DNA of 56,057 nucleotides, taken from Streptomyces sp. ADI95-17 (GTDB taxonomy: Bacteria > Actinomycetota > Actinomycetes > Streptomycetales > Streptomycetaceae). This document shows positions 35,470 through 45,285 of this stretch, piece after piece. The notes under the pieces are model-generated. The model did no database searches, had not been told where the DNA came from, and saw nothing but the letters and a program-made list of their open reading frames with translations. The translations under genes were made by a program, and so were the position numbers. Position 1 is the first letter of the stretch. Each line of letters begins with the position of its first letter. Location: the NCBI RefSeq assembly GCF_003846175.1, contig NZ_ML123045.1, positions 1,026,000 through 1,082,056 on the forward strand. Reading direction: 5' to 3'.

Positions 35470-36867
35470 ATGCCCACCCCACCCCTCGCCGGAACCACCA
35501 CCGGCCCCGCCGCCCTGCGCCCCCTCATCGACACCGTCCTCACCGCACTCCGCGACGGAGCCCACAGACGCGACGGCCCCCTGCCCGCAGGCGGCCCCGA
35601 CGCCGTCACCCCCCGGATGCGCACCGCCACCCACCCCGTCGTCCCCGACCACGGCACCGGCCCCCACGAGGCCCTGCGCACCCTGATCACCGCCCTCACC
35701 GAAGGCGCCGCGGACCCCGCCGACCCCCTCTGCGCCGCCCACCTCCACACCCCGCCCCTGGCGCTCGCCGCCGCGGCCGACCTCGCCGCCTCCGCCCTCA
35801 ACCCCTCCATGGACTCCTGGGACCAGGCCCCCGCCGCCTCCGCCCTCGAAGCCGACATCACCGCCGCCCTGGCCGCCGAGGTCTACCCCGGCCGGCCCAC
35901 CCCCGACGCACTCGTCACCACCGGCGGCACCGAGTCCAACCAACTCGCACTCCTCCTCGCCCGCGAGCGCAACGGCCCCGTACAGACCATCTGCGCCGCC
36001 AACGCCCACCACAGCATCACCCGCGCCGCCTGGCTCCTCGGCCTGCCCGAACCCGTCGTCGTCCCCGCCCCCGCCGGCGTCATGGACCTCGCCGCACTGC
36101 GGGAAGCCCTCACCCGGAGCCCACGCCCACTCCTGGTCACCGCCACCGCCGGCACCACCGACACCGGCCGCATCGACCCGCTCACCGACATCGCCGACCT
36201 CTGCACCGCCCACGGCGCCGAACTCCACATCGACGCCGCCTACGGCGGCCCCCTCCTCTTCAGCCCCACCCACCGGCACAAGATCCACGGCCTCGACCGC
36301 GCCGACAGCGTCACCCTCGACCTGCACAAACTCGGCTGGCAGCCGGCATCCGCAGGGATCCTCGCCGTCCCGCACCGCCACCACCTCGACCCGCTCCACC
36401 ACCGGGCCTCCTACCTCAACGCCGAGGACGACACCGAAGCCGGCCTCCCCGACCTCCTCGGCCGCTCACTGCGCACCACCCGACGCCCCGACGCCCTCAA
36501 GATCGCCGTCACCCTCCGGGCACTCGGCCGCTCCGGGCTCGCCGACCTCGTCGACCGCACCCTCGCCGCCGCCCAGCACCTCGCCGACCTCATCGCCGAA
36601 ACCCCCACCCTCGACCTCTACGACCGCCCCACCATCAGCACCGTCCTCTTCCGCCCCACCGACGCCGACGACACCACCGTCGCCACCATCCGCCGCACCC
36701 TCCTCACCCGGGGCCACGCCGTGCTCGGCCGCGCCCACACCGGCGACCGCCTCTGGCTCAAAGCCACCCTCCTCAACCCCCACACCACCCCCCAGGACCT
36801 GCACACACTCCTCGACCTCGTCGACCGACTCACCAACGATCTCGCGGAAGGCAAGACCCCCCGATGA
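35470..36867 (+). CDS. PLP-dependent amino-acid decarboxylase, DesA-like
   Basis: Group II pyridoxal-phosphate decarboxylase of 465 residues, of the kind that makes cadaverine from lysine in desferrioxamine synthesis (DesA) or diaminobutyrate/glutamate decarboxylases. ATG at 35470 has GAAGG 9 nt upstream; an ATG at 35428 has none. Motifs: ALVTTGGTESNQLALLLAR (phosphate), ANAHHSITRAAWLLG (ring-stacking His), HIDAAYGGPLLFS (cofactor Asp) and LDLHKLGWQPASAGIL with the Schiff-base Lys287. It shares an ATGA overlap with an N-hydroxylase gene, so the product is probably a diamine that is then N-hydroxylated. No iron-box sequence was found upstream. Confidence 0.85.
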   Translation: MPTPPLAGTTTGPAALRPLIDTVLTALRDGAHRRDGPLPAGGPDAVTPRMRTATHPVVPDHGTGPHEALRTLITALTEGAADPADPLCAAHLHTPPLALAAAADLAASALNPSMDSWDQAPAASALEADITAALAAEVYPGRPTPDALVTTGGTESNQLALLLARERNGPVQTICAANAHHSITRAAWLLGLPEPVVVPAPAGVMDLAALREALTRSPRPLLVTATAGTTDTGRIDPLTDIADLCTAHGAELHIDAAYGGPLLFSPTHRHKIHGLDRADSVTLDLHKLGWQPASAGILAVPHRHHLDPLHHRASYLNAEDDTEAGLPDLLGRSLRTTRRPDALKIAVTLRALGRSGLADLVDRTLAAAQHLADLIAETPTLDLYDRPTISTVLFRPTDADDTTVATIRRTLLTRGHAVLGRAHTGDRLWLKATLLNPHTTPQDLHTLLDLVDRLTNDLAEGKTPR

Positions 36868-38279
36868 CCGACCTCCCCACCCCCGACACCGACCAGCCAC
36901 ACGACCTCATCGGCATCGGCATCGGCCCCTTCAACCTCTCCCTCGCCGCCCTCGCCCACGGCGTACCCACCGACCGCCCCCTCGCCGCAGCCTTCTACGA
37001 ACAACGCCCCGCCTTCCACTGGCACCCCGGCCTCCTCATCGACGGAGCCAGCCTCCAAGTCCCCTTCCTCGCCGACCTCGTCACCCTCGCCGACCCCGCC
37101 AGCCCCTGGACCTTCCTCAACTACCTACGCAGCCGCGACCGGCTCTTCCCCTTCTACTTCGCCGAACGCTTCCACATCCAACGCGCCGAGTACGACGCCT
37201 ACTGCCGATGGGTCACCGACCAGCTGCCCGGCCTCCACTTCAGCCACCAGGTCGACGCAGTCCGCTGGAACAACCAACGCGAACTCTTCGAAATCGACTT
37301 CACCCAACTCGACGGCGAGGGCGAGGCCGAGGCACTCGGCCGCGCCCACACCCGCAACATCGCCCTCGGCATCGGCACCGAGCCGTACGTCCCCGAATTC
37401 TTCAAACCCCTCACCGAGGCGGAGAACGTCCCCGTCATCCACTCCGCCGACTACCTCCTCCACCGACAGGAAATCCTCGAAGCCCCCCACATCACCGTCA
37501 TCGGCTCCGGCCAGTCCGGCGCCGAGATCTTCCTCGACCTCCTGCGCGCCCGCCCCCAAGGCCACGAGAACCTCCACTGGCTCGCCCGCACCCAGGCATT
37601 CGCACCCATGGAGTACTCAAAACTCGGCCTCGAACACTTCACCCCCGACTACAGCCGCTACTTCCACGCCCTCCCCGAAGCCGTACGCGACGAACTCGTC
37701 CCCCACCAGTGGCAACTCCACAAAGGCATCGACGCCGACACCATCGCCGCCATCCACGACGAGCTCTACCGCCGCACCCTCCACGGCGGCTGGCCCGACA
37801 CCACCCTCACCCCCGGCGTCTCCGTACGCACCGCCGGACGCGTCGCCAACACCCGCATCGAGCTCCACCTCGAACACAGCCAGCAGAACGCCCGCTCCCG
37901 CCTCACCACCGACGCCGTCGTCCTCGCCACCGGCTACCGCGAACGCTCCCTCGACCGCATCCTCACCGGCCTCGACCCCTACATGCGCCGCGACGCCTCC
38001 GAACGCCCCCGCATCGACGACCGGTTCCGCCTCGTCCTCGACCCCACCGTCACCGGCAACGTCTACGTACAGAACGCCGAACGCCACACCCACGGCGTCG
38101 GGGCCCCCGACCTCGGACTGGCCGCCTGGCGCAGCGCCACCATCCTCAACGACCTCACCGGCACCAACCCCTACCCCCTCCCCGAACGCACCGCCTTCAC
38201 CACCTTCGGCCTCACCCCGCAGGGCCCGCGCGTCCCCGCCCAGGGCCCCGACCTCATCCCCCTCGCCCGGAACAACTGA
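36864..38279 (+). CDS. Lysine/ornithine/diamine N-monooxygenase, DesB-like
   Basis: FAD- and NADPH-dependent N-hydroxylating monooxygenase of 471 residues (lysine N6-hydroxylase/ornithine N5-oxygenase family). FAD motif: DLIGIGIGPFNLSLAALAHG (14-33). The region FHWHPGLLIDGASLQVPFL is the family's substrate/FAD segment. NADPH motif: ITVIGSGQSGAEIF (about 210-223). The C-terminal signature is DAVVLATGYRERS, followed by DLGLAAWRSATILN. Coupled by ATGA to the decarboxylase. DesB hydroxylates cadaverine. The genes for the acyltransferase (DesC) and NIS synthetase (DesD) are absent, so the end product of this pair is open. Confidence 0.88.
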   Translation: MTDLPTPDTDQPHDLIGIGIGPFNLSLAALAHGVPTDRPLAAAFYEQRPAFHWHPGLLIDGASLQVPFLADLVTLADPASPWTFLNYLRSRDRLFPFYFAERFHIQRAEYDAYCRWVTDQLPGLHFSHQVDAVRWNNQRELFEIDFTQLDGEGEAEALGRAHTRNIALGIGTEPYVPEFFKPLTEAENVPVIHSADYLLHRQEILEAPHITVIGSGQSGAEIFLDLLRARPQGHENLHWLARTQAFAPMEYSKLGLEHFTPDYSRYFHALPEAVRDELVPHQWQLHKGIDADTIAAIHDELYRRTLHGGWPDTTLTPGVSVRTAGRVANTRIELHLEHSQQNARSRLTTDAVVLATGYRERSLDRILTGLDPYMRRDASERPRIDDRFRLVLDPTVTGNVYVQNAERHTHGVGAPDLGLAAWRSATILNDLTGTNPYPLPERTAFTTFGLTPQGPRVPAQGPDLIPLARNN

Positions 38280-38297
38280 CACCCACCCCGCACAGCA

Positions 38298-38333
38298 GGC
38301 GGCCGCCCCCTCCCGAAGGAGAAGACGGCCGCC
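38298..38333. terminator. Hairpin between the convergent DesB-like and nucleotidase genes
   Basis: GGCGGCCG (38298-38305) pairs with CGGCCGCC (38326-38333). Confidence 0.6.
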
Positions 38334-38347
38334 CACCGGGAGAAGAG

Positions 38348-40159
38348 CTAGAACACCGGCGTACCCTCACGCGTCAGCCGCCAGTCCACCGACGCGAACT
38401 GCGCACCGTCCACCGAGCCCTTCGCCTGCACCCAGGCGATGATCGTGTTGCGGATCTCCTCCGAATTCGCCCACAACTGCTTGGCGCCCGCGACATGCGG
38501 GAAGTTCCCACCGCCACTGGCCCGGTAGTTGTTCACCGCCAGCACGAACTCCGCCGCCGGGTCGATCGGCTTGCCCTCGAACGAGAGATTCACGATCCGC
38601 GAACCGTTCGGCTTCGCGATGTCGATCTCGTACGTCAGCCCCGACACCGCGTCGTAGTTGTAGTCCGGAGTGTTGTCCGCGTTCGTCAGCTTCGCGGTGT
38701 CCACCGGCGCACCCGCCGGGGTCTGCACGTAGTACCGCGCCGAGAACTCCAGGTAATCCTTCAGCTGCGCACCGGTCAGCAGCCGCGCCTCAAGCGTGTT
38801 CTCGAACGGGTACAGACCCGCCGCATCCTTGATCGTCACGTTCCCGGCCGGAATCTGCGCCGTACGCGAGAAACACGACGCCTGCGACAGCACCGGAAGC
38901 GCCGCATACGCGCCGCCGGCCAGCGCCGCCTTCACCGTCTCCGCCTGAACCACATTGATCAGATCGATGATCGGCTCGTCCTTCCAGGCCGCCTCCGCCG
39001 TCGTCATCGCCGCCGTCGACGTACCGATGACCTGGTTGACGTACGCCACGACCTTCTTGTGTTCGTCCGCCAGCAGCCGGGTGATCTTCGGGTCCTCGGC
39101 CACCGTGTTGGAGTTCAGCACCTGCGAACCCGCCTTCTCCACCACCCAGCGGCCCTTCTCCCACACCAGGTCGAAGTCGAACAGCGTCAGCCGCTGCCCC
39201 CACTTCAGCGGCTCCGAGAGCACCACCTTCTTGCCGGTCTGCTTGTTCTCCACGAAGTACTCGGGGATCTCCAGGTGCGCGTGCCCGACGAGAATGGCGT
39301 CGATCCCCGGAACCTGCTCGGCCACCAGACCGGCCGCGTTCTCGACATACGGGATCTGGTCACCGTACGACGACGTACCACTGTTGCCCGAGTGCGCCGA
39401 GACGATCACCACGTCCGCGCCCATCGAACGAAGCCGCGGCACGAACTTCGCCGCCTGCTCCTCCAGCCCCGGGAACACCATCTTCCCGCTGACGTTCGCC
39501 TTGTCCCAGATGGCGATCCCCGGGTTGGTCAGCCCCAGGATCGCGACCTTCACATCCGGGCCGTGCGGGGTACGCATCCGCTTGATGACATACGGGGCGA
39601 ACGCCGGCCGCAGGGTCTTCGCGTCCAGCGCGTTCGCACCCAGCAGCGGGAAGTCGCACTGCTCCTCGAACTTCCGCAGCACCGGGATGCCGTAGTTGAA
39701 CTCGTGGTTGCCGAGCGCCGCGGCGTCGTACCCGATCGCGTTCATCGCCTGAGCCATCGGATGCACCGGACCACGCTTCGCCGTGATCGGATCGATCTTG
39801 GCGTAGTAGTACGACAGCTGGGTGCCCTGGATGGTGTCACCGGCATCGATCATCAACGTATTGCGACGGCCCTTCTCCCGGCGCACCTGGTCCACCAGGG
39901 TCGAGATCTTCGCCAGACCGACATCGTTGTGCGCCTTGTCGTCGAACTCCTTGTCCGTGAAGTAGTCCCAGTTGAAGACGTTCCCGTGCAGATCGGTGGT
40001 GCCCATCACCGTGAACGAGTACCGCTTCGGCGGACGCCCGTGGCCGTGCCCATGGCCGTGACCGTGCGCCGAGGCAGGCACCGCAGAGGCGCCCGCGATC
40101 GCCACACCCGCACCGGCGGCCGCCGATGTGCCCAGGAACGTCCTACGGTTCAGCGGCAT
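38348..40159 (-). CDS. Secreted 5'-nucleotidase/2',3'-cyclic phosphodiesterase
   Basis: Calcineurin-like phosphoesterase with a 5'-nucleotidase C-terminal domain, 603 residues, which releases phosphate from extracellular nucleotides. ATG at 40159 has GGGAG 5 nt upstream. The Tat signal NRRTFLGTSAAAGAGVAIAG ends near ASA. Directly after it comes HGHGHGHGHG, a His-Gly run probably binding metal. Metal motifs: GTTDLHGNVFNWDYF, MIDAGDTIQG, ALGNHEFNYG, IVSAHSGNSG and ILVGHAHLEIPE. The C-terminal nucleotidase domain (about 380-560) includes VNNYRASGGGNFPH. Monocistronic; phosphate control is plausible but no PHO box was identified. Confidence 0.93.
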   Translation of the reverse strand: MPLNRRTFLGTSAAAGAGVAIAGASAVPASAHGHGHGHGHGRPPKRYSFTVMGTTDLHGNVFNWDYFTDKEFDDKAHNDVGLAKISTLVDQVRREKGRRNTLMIDAGDTIQGTQLSYYYAKIDPITAKRGPVHPMAQAMNAIGYDAAALGNHEFNYGIPVLRKFEEQCDFPLLGANALDAKTLRPAFAPYVIKRMRTPHGPDVKVAILGLTNPGIAIWDKANVSGKMVFPGLEEQAAKFVPRLRSMGADVVIVSAHSGNSGTSSYGDQIPYVENAAGLVAEQVPGIDAILVGHAHLEIPEYFVENKQTGKKVVLSEPLKWGQRLTLFDFDLVWEKGRWVVEKAGSQVLNSNTVAEDPKITRLLADEHKKVVAYVNQVIGTSTAAMTTAEAAWKDEPIIDLINVVQAETVKAALAGGAYAALPVLSQASCFSRTAQIPAGNVTIKDAAGLYPFENTLEARLLTGAQLKDYLEFSARYYVQTPAGAPVDTAKLTNADNTPDYNYDAVSGLTYEIDIAKPNGSRIVNLSFEGKPIDPAAEFVLAVNNYRASGGGNFPHVAGAKQLWANSEEIRNTIIAWVQAKGSVDGAQFASVDWRLTREGTPVF

Positions 40160-40340
40160 TTCGTCTCCCACATCTCAGTTCTCACGCAACTCGGTTCTCG
40201 CGCGAAGCGGCTCCTCGGCAACAAGGACCACCGCACACAACGCGCGTAGATTCTGACCCAGGAGCCACACCACGCAACACCCCTCGCGGGTTTCGATCTG
40301 ATGACCAGCCGCTGTCGGACCCGGATGCCACAGTGGACCC

Positions 40341-41039
40341 ATGACCGACACCCCACCGTCCTACGGCACCCCCGAACACCCCCGCGTGGCCGTCCGCGGC
40401 GAAGCCCGCCTCGAAGTCGACCCGGAGACCGCCCGCATCGGCATCACCGTCACCGCCCGCGGCAAGAACCGCCGCAACGCCCTCGAAGACCTCACCCGCC
40501 GCAACGACCACGTACTCGAACTCGCACGCTCCTACGGACAAGCCGTGGAAAAACTCGAAACCGGCGCATTCTCCATCACGCCCGAACTCACCCAGAAGGG
40601 CCGCAACGAACAAATCCACGCCTACCACGGCCGCGTCCACATCACCGCGGTCCTCAACGACTTCACCGCACTGGGCGAATTCACCACCCGCATCGCCGAC
40701 CTCGAAATGACCCGGGTCAACGGCCCCTGGTGGGGACTGCGCCCCGACTCGCCCGCACACGCGACCGCCCGCCGCCAGGCCGTCCACGAAGCCGTCCAGC
40801 GCGCCCGCGAGTACGCCGACGCCCTCGGCGCCCAGCTCACCGCACTCGTCGAACTCGCCGACCTCGGCGCGGAGAACGCCGCCCCACCCGTCCCCGCCGC
40901 ACCCGGAGCCATGCGCGGCAGAGCCGCCTTCGCAGGAGCGGCACCCGAAGCCGCCCCCACCCTCGACCTCGAACCACAACGCCAGACCGTCTACGCCCAG
41001 GTCAACGCCCGCTTCATCATGTCACCGCCAAAACTCTAA
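40341..41039 (+). CDS. SIMPL (DUF541) domain protein
   Basis: A 232-residue protein with the SIMPL/DUF541 domain: RVAVRGEARLEVDPETARIGITVTARGKN at the N-terminus, TGAFSITPEL, and ARRQAVHEAVQRAREYADALGAQL near residue 140. Unlike most bacterial members it has no signal peptide, so it appears cytoplasmic. The function of the family is not established. The gene is alone, followed 126 bp later by pyk. Confidence 0.8.
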   Translation: MTDTPPSYGTPEHPRVAVRGEARLEVDPETARIGITVTARGKNRRNALEDLTRRNDHVLELARSYGQAVEKLETGAFSITPELTQKGRNEQIHAYHGRVHITAVLNDFTALGEFTTRIADLEMTRVNGPWWGLRPDSPAHATARRQAVHEAVQRAREYADALGAQLTALVELADLGAENAAPPVPAAPGAMRGRAAFAGAAPEAAPTLDLEPQRQTVYAQVNARFIMSPPKL

Positions 41040-41109
41040 AAGAGAATGCTCATCCGAGCACCCCGGCGCACAATTCAACACTTGTCAATAACCCTTCATC
41101 CAAAGGTCG

Positions 41110-41138
41110 TTGAGCGGTCATGGCACGCTGAATAGCTA
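41110..41138 (+). promoter_or_regulatory. Predicted pyk promoter
   Basis: TTGAGC (41110-41115), a 17-bp spacer and TAGCTA (41133-41138): a good vegetative sigma-type promoter. The transcript would start about 20 bp before the pyk ATG. Confidence 0.6.
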
Positions 41139-41165
41139 CCCGTAGGTAAGGTCTAGGGTCGAACC

Positions 41166-42599
41166 ATGCGCCGAGCAAAAATCGTCTGTACCCTGGGCCC
41201 CGCCGTCGACACATACGACCAGATCAAGGCATTGGTCGAAGCGGGAATGGACATCGCCCGCCTCAACCTCAGCCACGGCACCTACGCCGAACACGAAGAG
41301 CGCTACCACCGCGTGCGCAAGGCCTCCGACGAGACCGGACGCAGCGTCGGCATCCTCGCCGACCTTCAAGGCCCGAAGATCCGCCTCGGATGCTTCCGCG
41401 AAGGCCCCGTACTCCTTGAACGCGGCGACAGCTTCACCATCACCGTCGAACCCGTCGAAGGCGACCGCCACACCTGCGGCACCACTTACGACGGCCTCGC
41501 CGACGACGTCACCCCCGGCGAACGCATCCTCGTCGACGACGGCCGCGTCACCCTCGAAGTCACCGAAGTGGACGGCCCCCGCGTCCGCACCACCGTCATC
41601 GAGGGCGGCATGGTCTCCGACCACAAGGGCCTCAACCTCCCCGGCGTCGCCGTCTCCGTCCCCGCACTCTCCGAGAAGGACATCGACGACCTCCGCTGGG
41701 CCCTGCGCACCGGCGCCGACATCATCGCCCTCTCCTTCGTGCGCAGCGGACGCGACATCGAGCACGTCCACCGCATCATGGACGAGGAAGGCCGCCGCCT
41801 CCCCGTCATCGCCAAGGTGGAGAAGCCCCAGGCCGTCGAGAACATCGACGGCATCGTCGCCGCCTTCGACGGCATCATGGTCGCCCGCGGCGACCTCGGC
41901 GTCGAAATGCCCCTGGAACAGGTGCCGATCGTCCAGAAGCGCGCGATCAAACTCGCCAGGCGCAACGCCAAGCCGGTCATCGTCGCCACCCAGATGCTCG
42001 ACTCGATGATCGACAACTCCCGCCCCACCCGCGCCGAGGCCTCCGACGTCGCCAACGCCGTCATCGACGGCACGGACGCGGTGATGCTCTCCGGCGAGAC
42101 CAGCGTGGGCAAGCACCCGATCGAGACGGTCCGCACGATGTCCCGCATCGTCGAGGCCGCCGAGGAGGACATCCTCACCAAGGGCCTCCCGCCCCTGACC
42201 GACCGCAACAAGCCCCGCACCCAGGGCGGCGCGGTGGCCCGCGCGGCGGCCGAGATGGGCGACTTCCTCGGTGCGAAGTTCCTGGTCGCCTTCACCCAGA
42301 GCGGCGACACGGTCCGGCGCCTGTCCCGCTACCGCTCACCCATCCCGCTCCTGGCCTTCACCCCGGACCCGGCCACCCGCTCCCAGCTGAACCTGACCTG
42401 GGGCGTCGAGACCTTCCTCGGCCCGCACGTGGACTCGACGGACGCGATGGTCGCCCAGGTCGACGAGGAACTGCTGAAGATCGGCCGCTGCGAGAAGGGC
42501 GACGTCGTGGTCATCACGGCCGGCTCCCCGCCGGGCGTCCCCGGTTCGACGAACCTGGTGCGGGTGCACCACATCGGCGAGGACGACAGCCTCAAGTAG
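41166..42599 (+). CDS. pyk: Pyruvate kinase
   Basis: Glycolytic enzyme converting phosphoenolpyruvate and ADP to pyruvate and ATP, 477 residues, normal length. Motifs: the N-terminal RRAKIVCTLGPAVDTYDQI, LNLSHGTYAEHEERY, LADLQGPKIRLG, the active-site VIAKVEKPQAVENIDGI, GIMVARGDLGVEMPLEQVP and ATQMLDSMIDNSRPTRAEASDVANAV. The B domain and C-terminal allosteric domain are present. AGGG lies before the ATG, and a clear promoter sits directly upstream. Monocistronic, with a hairpin after the stop. Confidence 0.98.
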   Translation: MRRAKIVCTLGPAVDTYDQIKALVEAGMDIARLNLSHGTYAEHEERYHRVRKASDETGRSVGILADLQGPKIRLGCFREGPVLLERGDSFTITVEPVEGDRHTCGTTYDGLADDVTPGERILVDDGRVTLEVTEVDGPRVRTTVIEGGMVSDHKGLNLPGVAVSVPALSEKDIDDLRWALRTGADIIALSFVRSGRDIEHVHRIMDEEGRRLPVIAKVEKPQAVENIDGIVAAFDGIMVARGDLGVEMPLEQVPIVQKRAIKLARRNAKPVIVATQMLDSMIDNSRPTRAEASDVANAVIDGTDAVMLSGETSVGKHPIETVRTMSRIVEAAEEDILTKGLPPLTDRNKPRTQGGAVARAAAEMGDFLGAKFLVAFTQSGDTVRRLSRYRSPIPLLAFTPDPATRSQLNLTWGVETFLGPHVDSTDAMVAQVDEELLKIGRCEKGDVVVITAGSPPGVPGSTNLVRVHHIGEDDSLK

Positions 42600-42618
42600 G
42601 CCGGTCGTCAGTACTTCG

Positions 42619-42661
42619 GCCCGACGTGGGCGTCCACCAGCGCGACGGACGCCCGTCGGGC
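42619..42661 (+). terminator. pyk terminator hairpin
   Basis: GCCCGACGTGGGCGTCC (42619-42635) pairs with GGACGCCCGTCGGGC (42647-42661) with a 2-base bulge. Confidence 0.7.
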
Positions 42662-42778
42662 GACGGAGCTGTTCCGGCTGTCGGCCAGGGGTGGGTACGC
42701 ACGATGAGACCCGGCCGGCTTTCACACATTCACGTGAAGCGCAGCCATTCTTCGGCGGCCTTGGAATCGAAGGAAAAG

Positions 42779-42853
42779 TACCCCGAGTCGGACTCGAACC
42801 GACACTGTATGGGTTTTGAATCCATTGTCTCTAACCAATTGGACTACCGGGGC
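42779..42853 (-). tRNA. tRNA with CAA (Leu) anticodon but class-I shape
   Basis: 75-nt cloverleaf on the minus strand. Acceptor GCCCCGG pairs with TCGGGGT (a G-U at each end), discriminator A. The D-arm is short (GTC/GAC) with GG in the loop. Anticodon arm: ATGGA-TTCAAAA-CCCAT, with an A-C mismatch at its top, giving anticodon CAA. The variable region is only ACAGT. The T-arm is GTCGG-TTCGAGT-CCGAC. No CCA is encoded, and CTTTTCC follows. Bacterial leucine tRNAs normally have a long variable arm, so this gene is atypical: a degenerate or specialised tRNA. It lies between pyk and pdtaR on the opposite strand. Confidence 0.8.
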
Positions 42854-42952
42854 TCGCTGAATCGTAGGTTTCCCTCGACCCGCTGCCCGACCACCTTACC
42901 GCAGCTGGGTAGGCTCTTGGCAGCAGTACCCCTGCCTTGATCAAGGAGCCCC

Positions 42953-43603
42953 GTGACCACGCCCGAGTCGCCCCAGCCCGCCGCAGACGACGACAAGTCG
43001 CACGTTCCGCCGCTGACGACCCGCGTCGTCATCGCGGAGGACGAGGCGCTCATCCGTCTCGACCTCAAAGAGATGCTGGAGGAAGAGGGCTACGCGGTCG
43101 TCGGCGAGGCCGGGGACGGGCAGCGGGCCGTCGAGCTGGCCCGGGAGCACCGGCCGGATCTGGTGATCCTCGATGTGAAGATGCCGGTTCTGGACGGGAT
43201 CTCCGCCGCCGAGAAGATCGCCGAGGAGTCCATCGCGCCGGTCCTGATGCTGACCGCGTTCTCGCAGCGCGACCTCGTCGAACGGGCCCGGGACGCCGGG
43301 GCGATGGCGTATCTCGTGAAGCCGTTCAGCAAGAGCGACGTGGTGCCGGCCATCGAGATGGCGGTGTCGCGGTTCGCGGAGCTGAAGGCGCTGGAGACCG
43401 AGGTCGCGGATCTCGCGCAGCGGCTGGAGACGCGGAAGCTGGTGGACCGGGCGAAGAGCATTCTGCAGACGGACTACGGGCTTTCCGAGCCGGCCGCGTT
43501 CCGGTGGATCCAGAAGACGTCGATGGACCGGCGGCTGTCGATGCAGCAGCTGGCCGAGGCGTTGATCGAGGACGCCGAGGAGAAGAAGAAGGCGGCCGAG
43601 TAG
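42953..43603 (+). CDS. pdtaR: ANTAR-domain response regulator, PdtaR-type
   Basis: Cytoplasmic response regulator of 216 residues. The GTG at 42953 is preceded by AAGGAG. The receiver domain (about 23-140) starts RVVIAEDEALIRLDLKEMLEEEG; the phospho-acceptor is Asp74 in VILDVKMPVLDG, and Lys is in YLVKPFSKSD. The C-terminal ANTAR domain (about 150-210) has RKLVDRAKSILQTDYGLSEPAAFRWIQKTSMDRRLSMQQLAEAL. ANTAR proteins act by binding RNA hairpins and preventing transcription termination. The ortholog in mycobacteria (Rv1626) is phosphorylated by PdtaS, not encoded here. Followed by a bidirectional terminator. Confidence 0.95.
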   Translation: MTTPESPQPAADDDKSHVPPLTTRVVIAEDEALIRLDLKEMLEEEGYAVVGEAGDGQRAVELAREHRPDLVILDVKMPVLDGISAAEKIAEESIAPVLMLTAFSQRDLVERARDAGAMAYLVKPFSKSDVVPAIEMAVSRFAELKALETEVADLAQRLETRKLVDRAKSILQTDYGLSEPAAFRWIQKTSMDRRLSMQQLAEALIEDAEEKKKAAE

Positions 43604-43621
43604 GCCGTACGCGAGCACGAG

Positions 43622-43660
43622 GAAGGCCCGCGTCCCGGATGTCCGGGGCGCGGGCCTTTC
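43622..43660. terminator. Bidirectional terminator between pdtaR and livF
   Basis: GAAGGCCCGCGTCCCGG (43622-43638) pairs with CCGGGGCGCGGGCCTTTC (43643-43660), with one bulge. Confidence 0.85.
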
Positions 43661-43669
43661 CCGTGGGTG

Positions 43670-44382
43670 TCAGTCCTCGCCGAGGTACGCCTTGCGGACG
43701 GACTCGTCGTGGAGGAGGTCCGGGCCGGTGCCGGAGAGGACGATCTTGCCGACCTCCATGACGTGGCCCTGGTCCGCGAGGGAGAGCGCCGCCTGGGCGT
43801 TCTGTTCCACGAGCAGGATGGTGGTGCCCTGGGCCTTCAGTTCGACGATGGTCTCCATGATCTTCTGCATCATGATCGGGGAGAGGCCCATGGAGGGCTC
43901 GTCGAGCATCAGGAGCTTGGGCCGGCACATGAGGGCCCTGCCCATGGCGAGCATCTGCTGTTCGCCGCCCGAGAGGGTTCCGGCGGCCTGCTTCCGGCGT
44001 TCCCCGAGGATGGGGAAGAGTTCGTAGGCGCGCTGGATGTCCTTCTCGATGCCTGCCTTGTCGTTGCGGAGGTAGGCGCCGAGCTGGAGGTTCTCGGTGA
44101 TGGTGAGCCGGGGGAAGATGTGGCGTCCCTCGGGGGAGTGGGCGAGGCCCAGGGCGACGACCTTGTGTGCGGGTACGTCGTTGAGGGGTTTGCCGTCGAA
44201 GACGATGCGGCCGCCGACCGGCTTGAGCAGGCCGGAGAGGGTGCGCAGGGTGGTGGTCTTGCCGGCGCCGTTGGTGCCGATGAGGGTGACGACCTGGCCG
44301 GCTTCGACGGTGAAGGAGATGCCCTTGACGGCTTCGATCTTGCCGTAGGCGACGCGGAGGTCCTCGACCTCCAGAAGTGCGG

Positions 44383-44386
<4 letters not shown>
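43670..44386 (-). CDS. livF: Branched-chain amino-acid ABC transporter, ATP-binding protein LivF
   Basis: ABC ATPase of 238 residues that, with LivG, powers uptake of leucine, isoleucine and valine. Walker A GTNGAGKTT, the Q-loop region, signature LSGGEQQMLAMGRAL, Walker B LLMLDEPSMGLSP and the switch His region ILLVEQNAQAALSLAD. HSPEGRHIFPRLTITENL is the LivF hallmark. Last gene of livKHMGF; the start overlaps the livG stop (ATGA). Confidence 0.97.
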
Positions 44387-45281
<895 letters not shown>

Positions 45282-45285
<4 letters not shown>

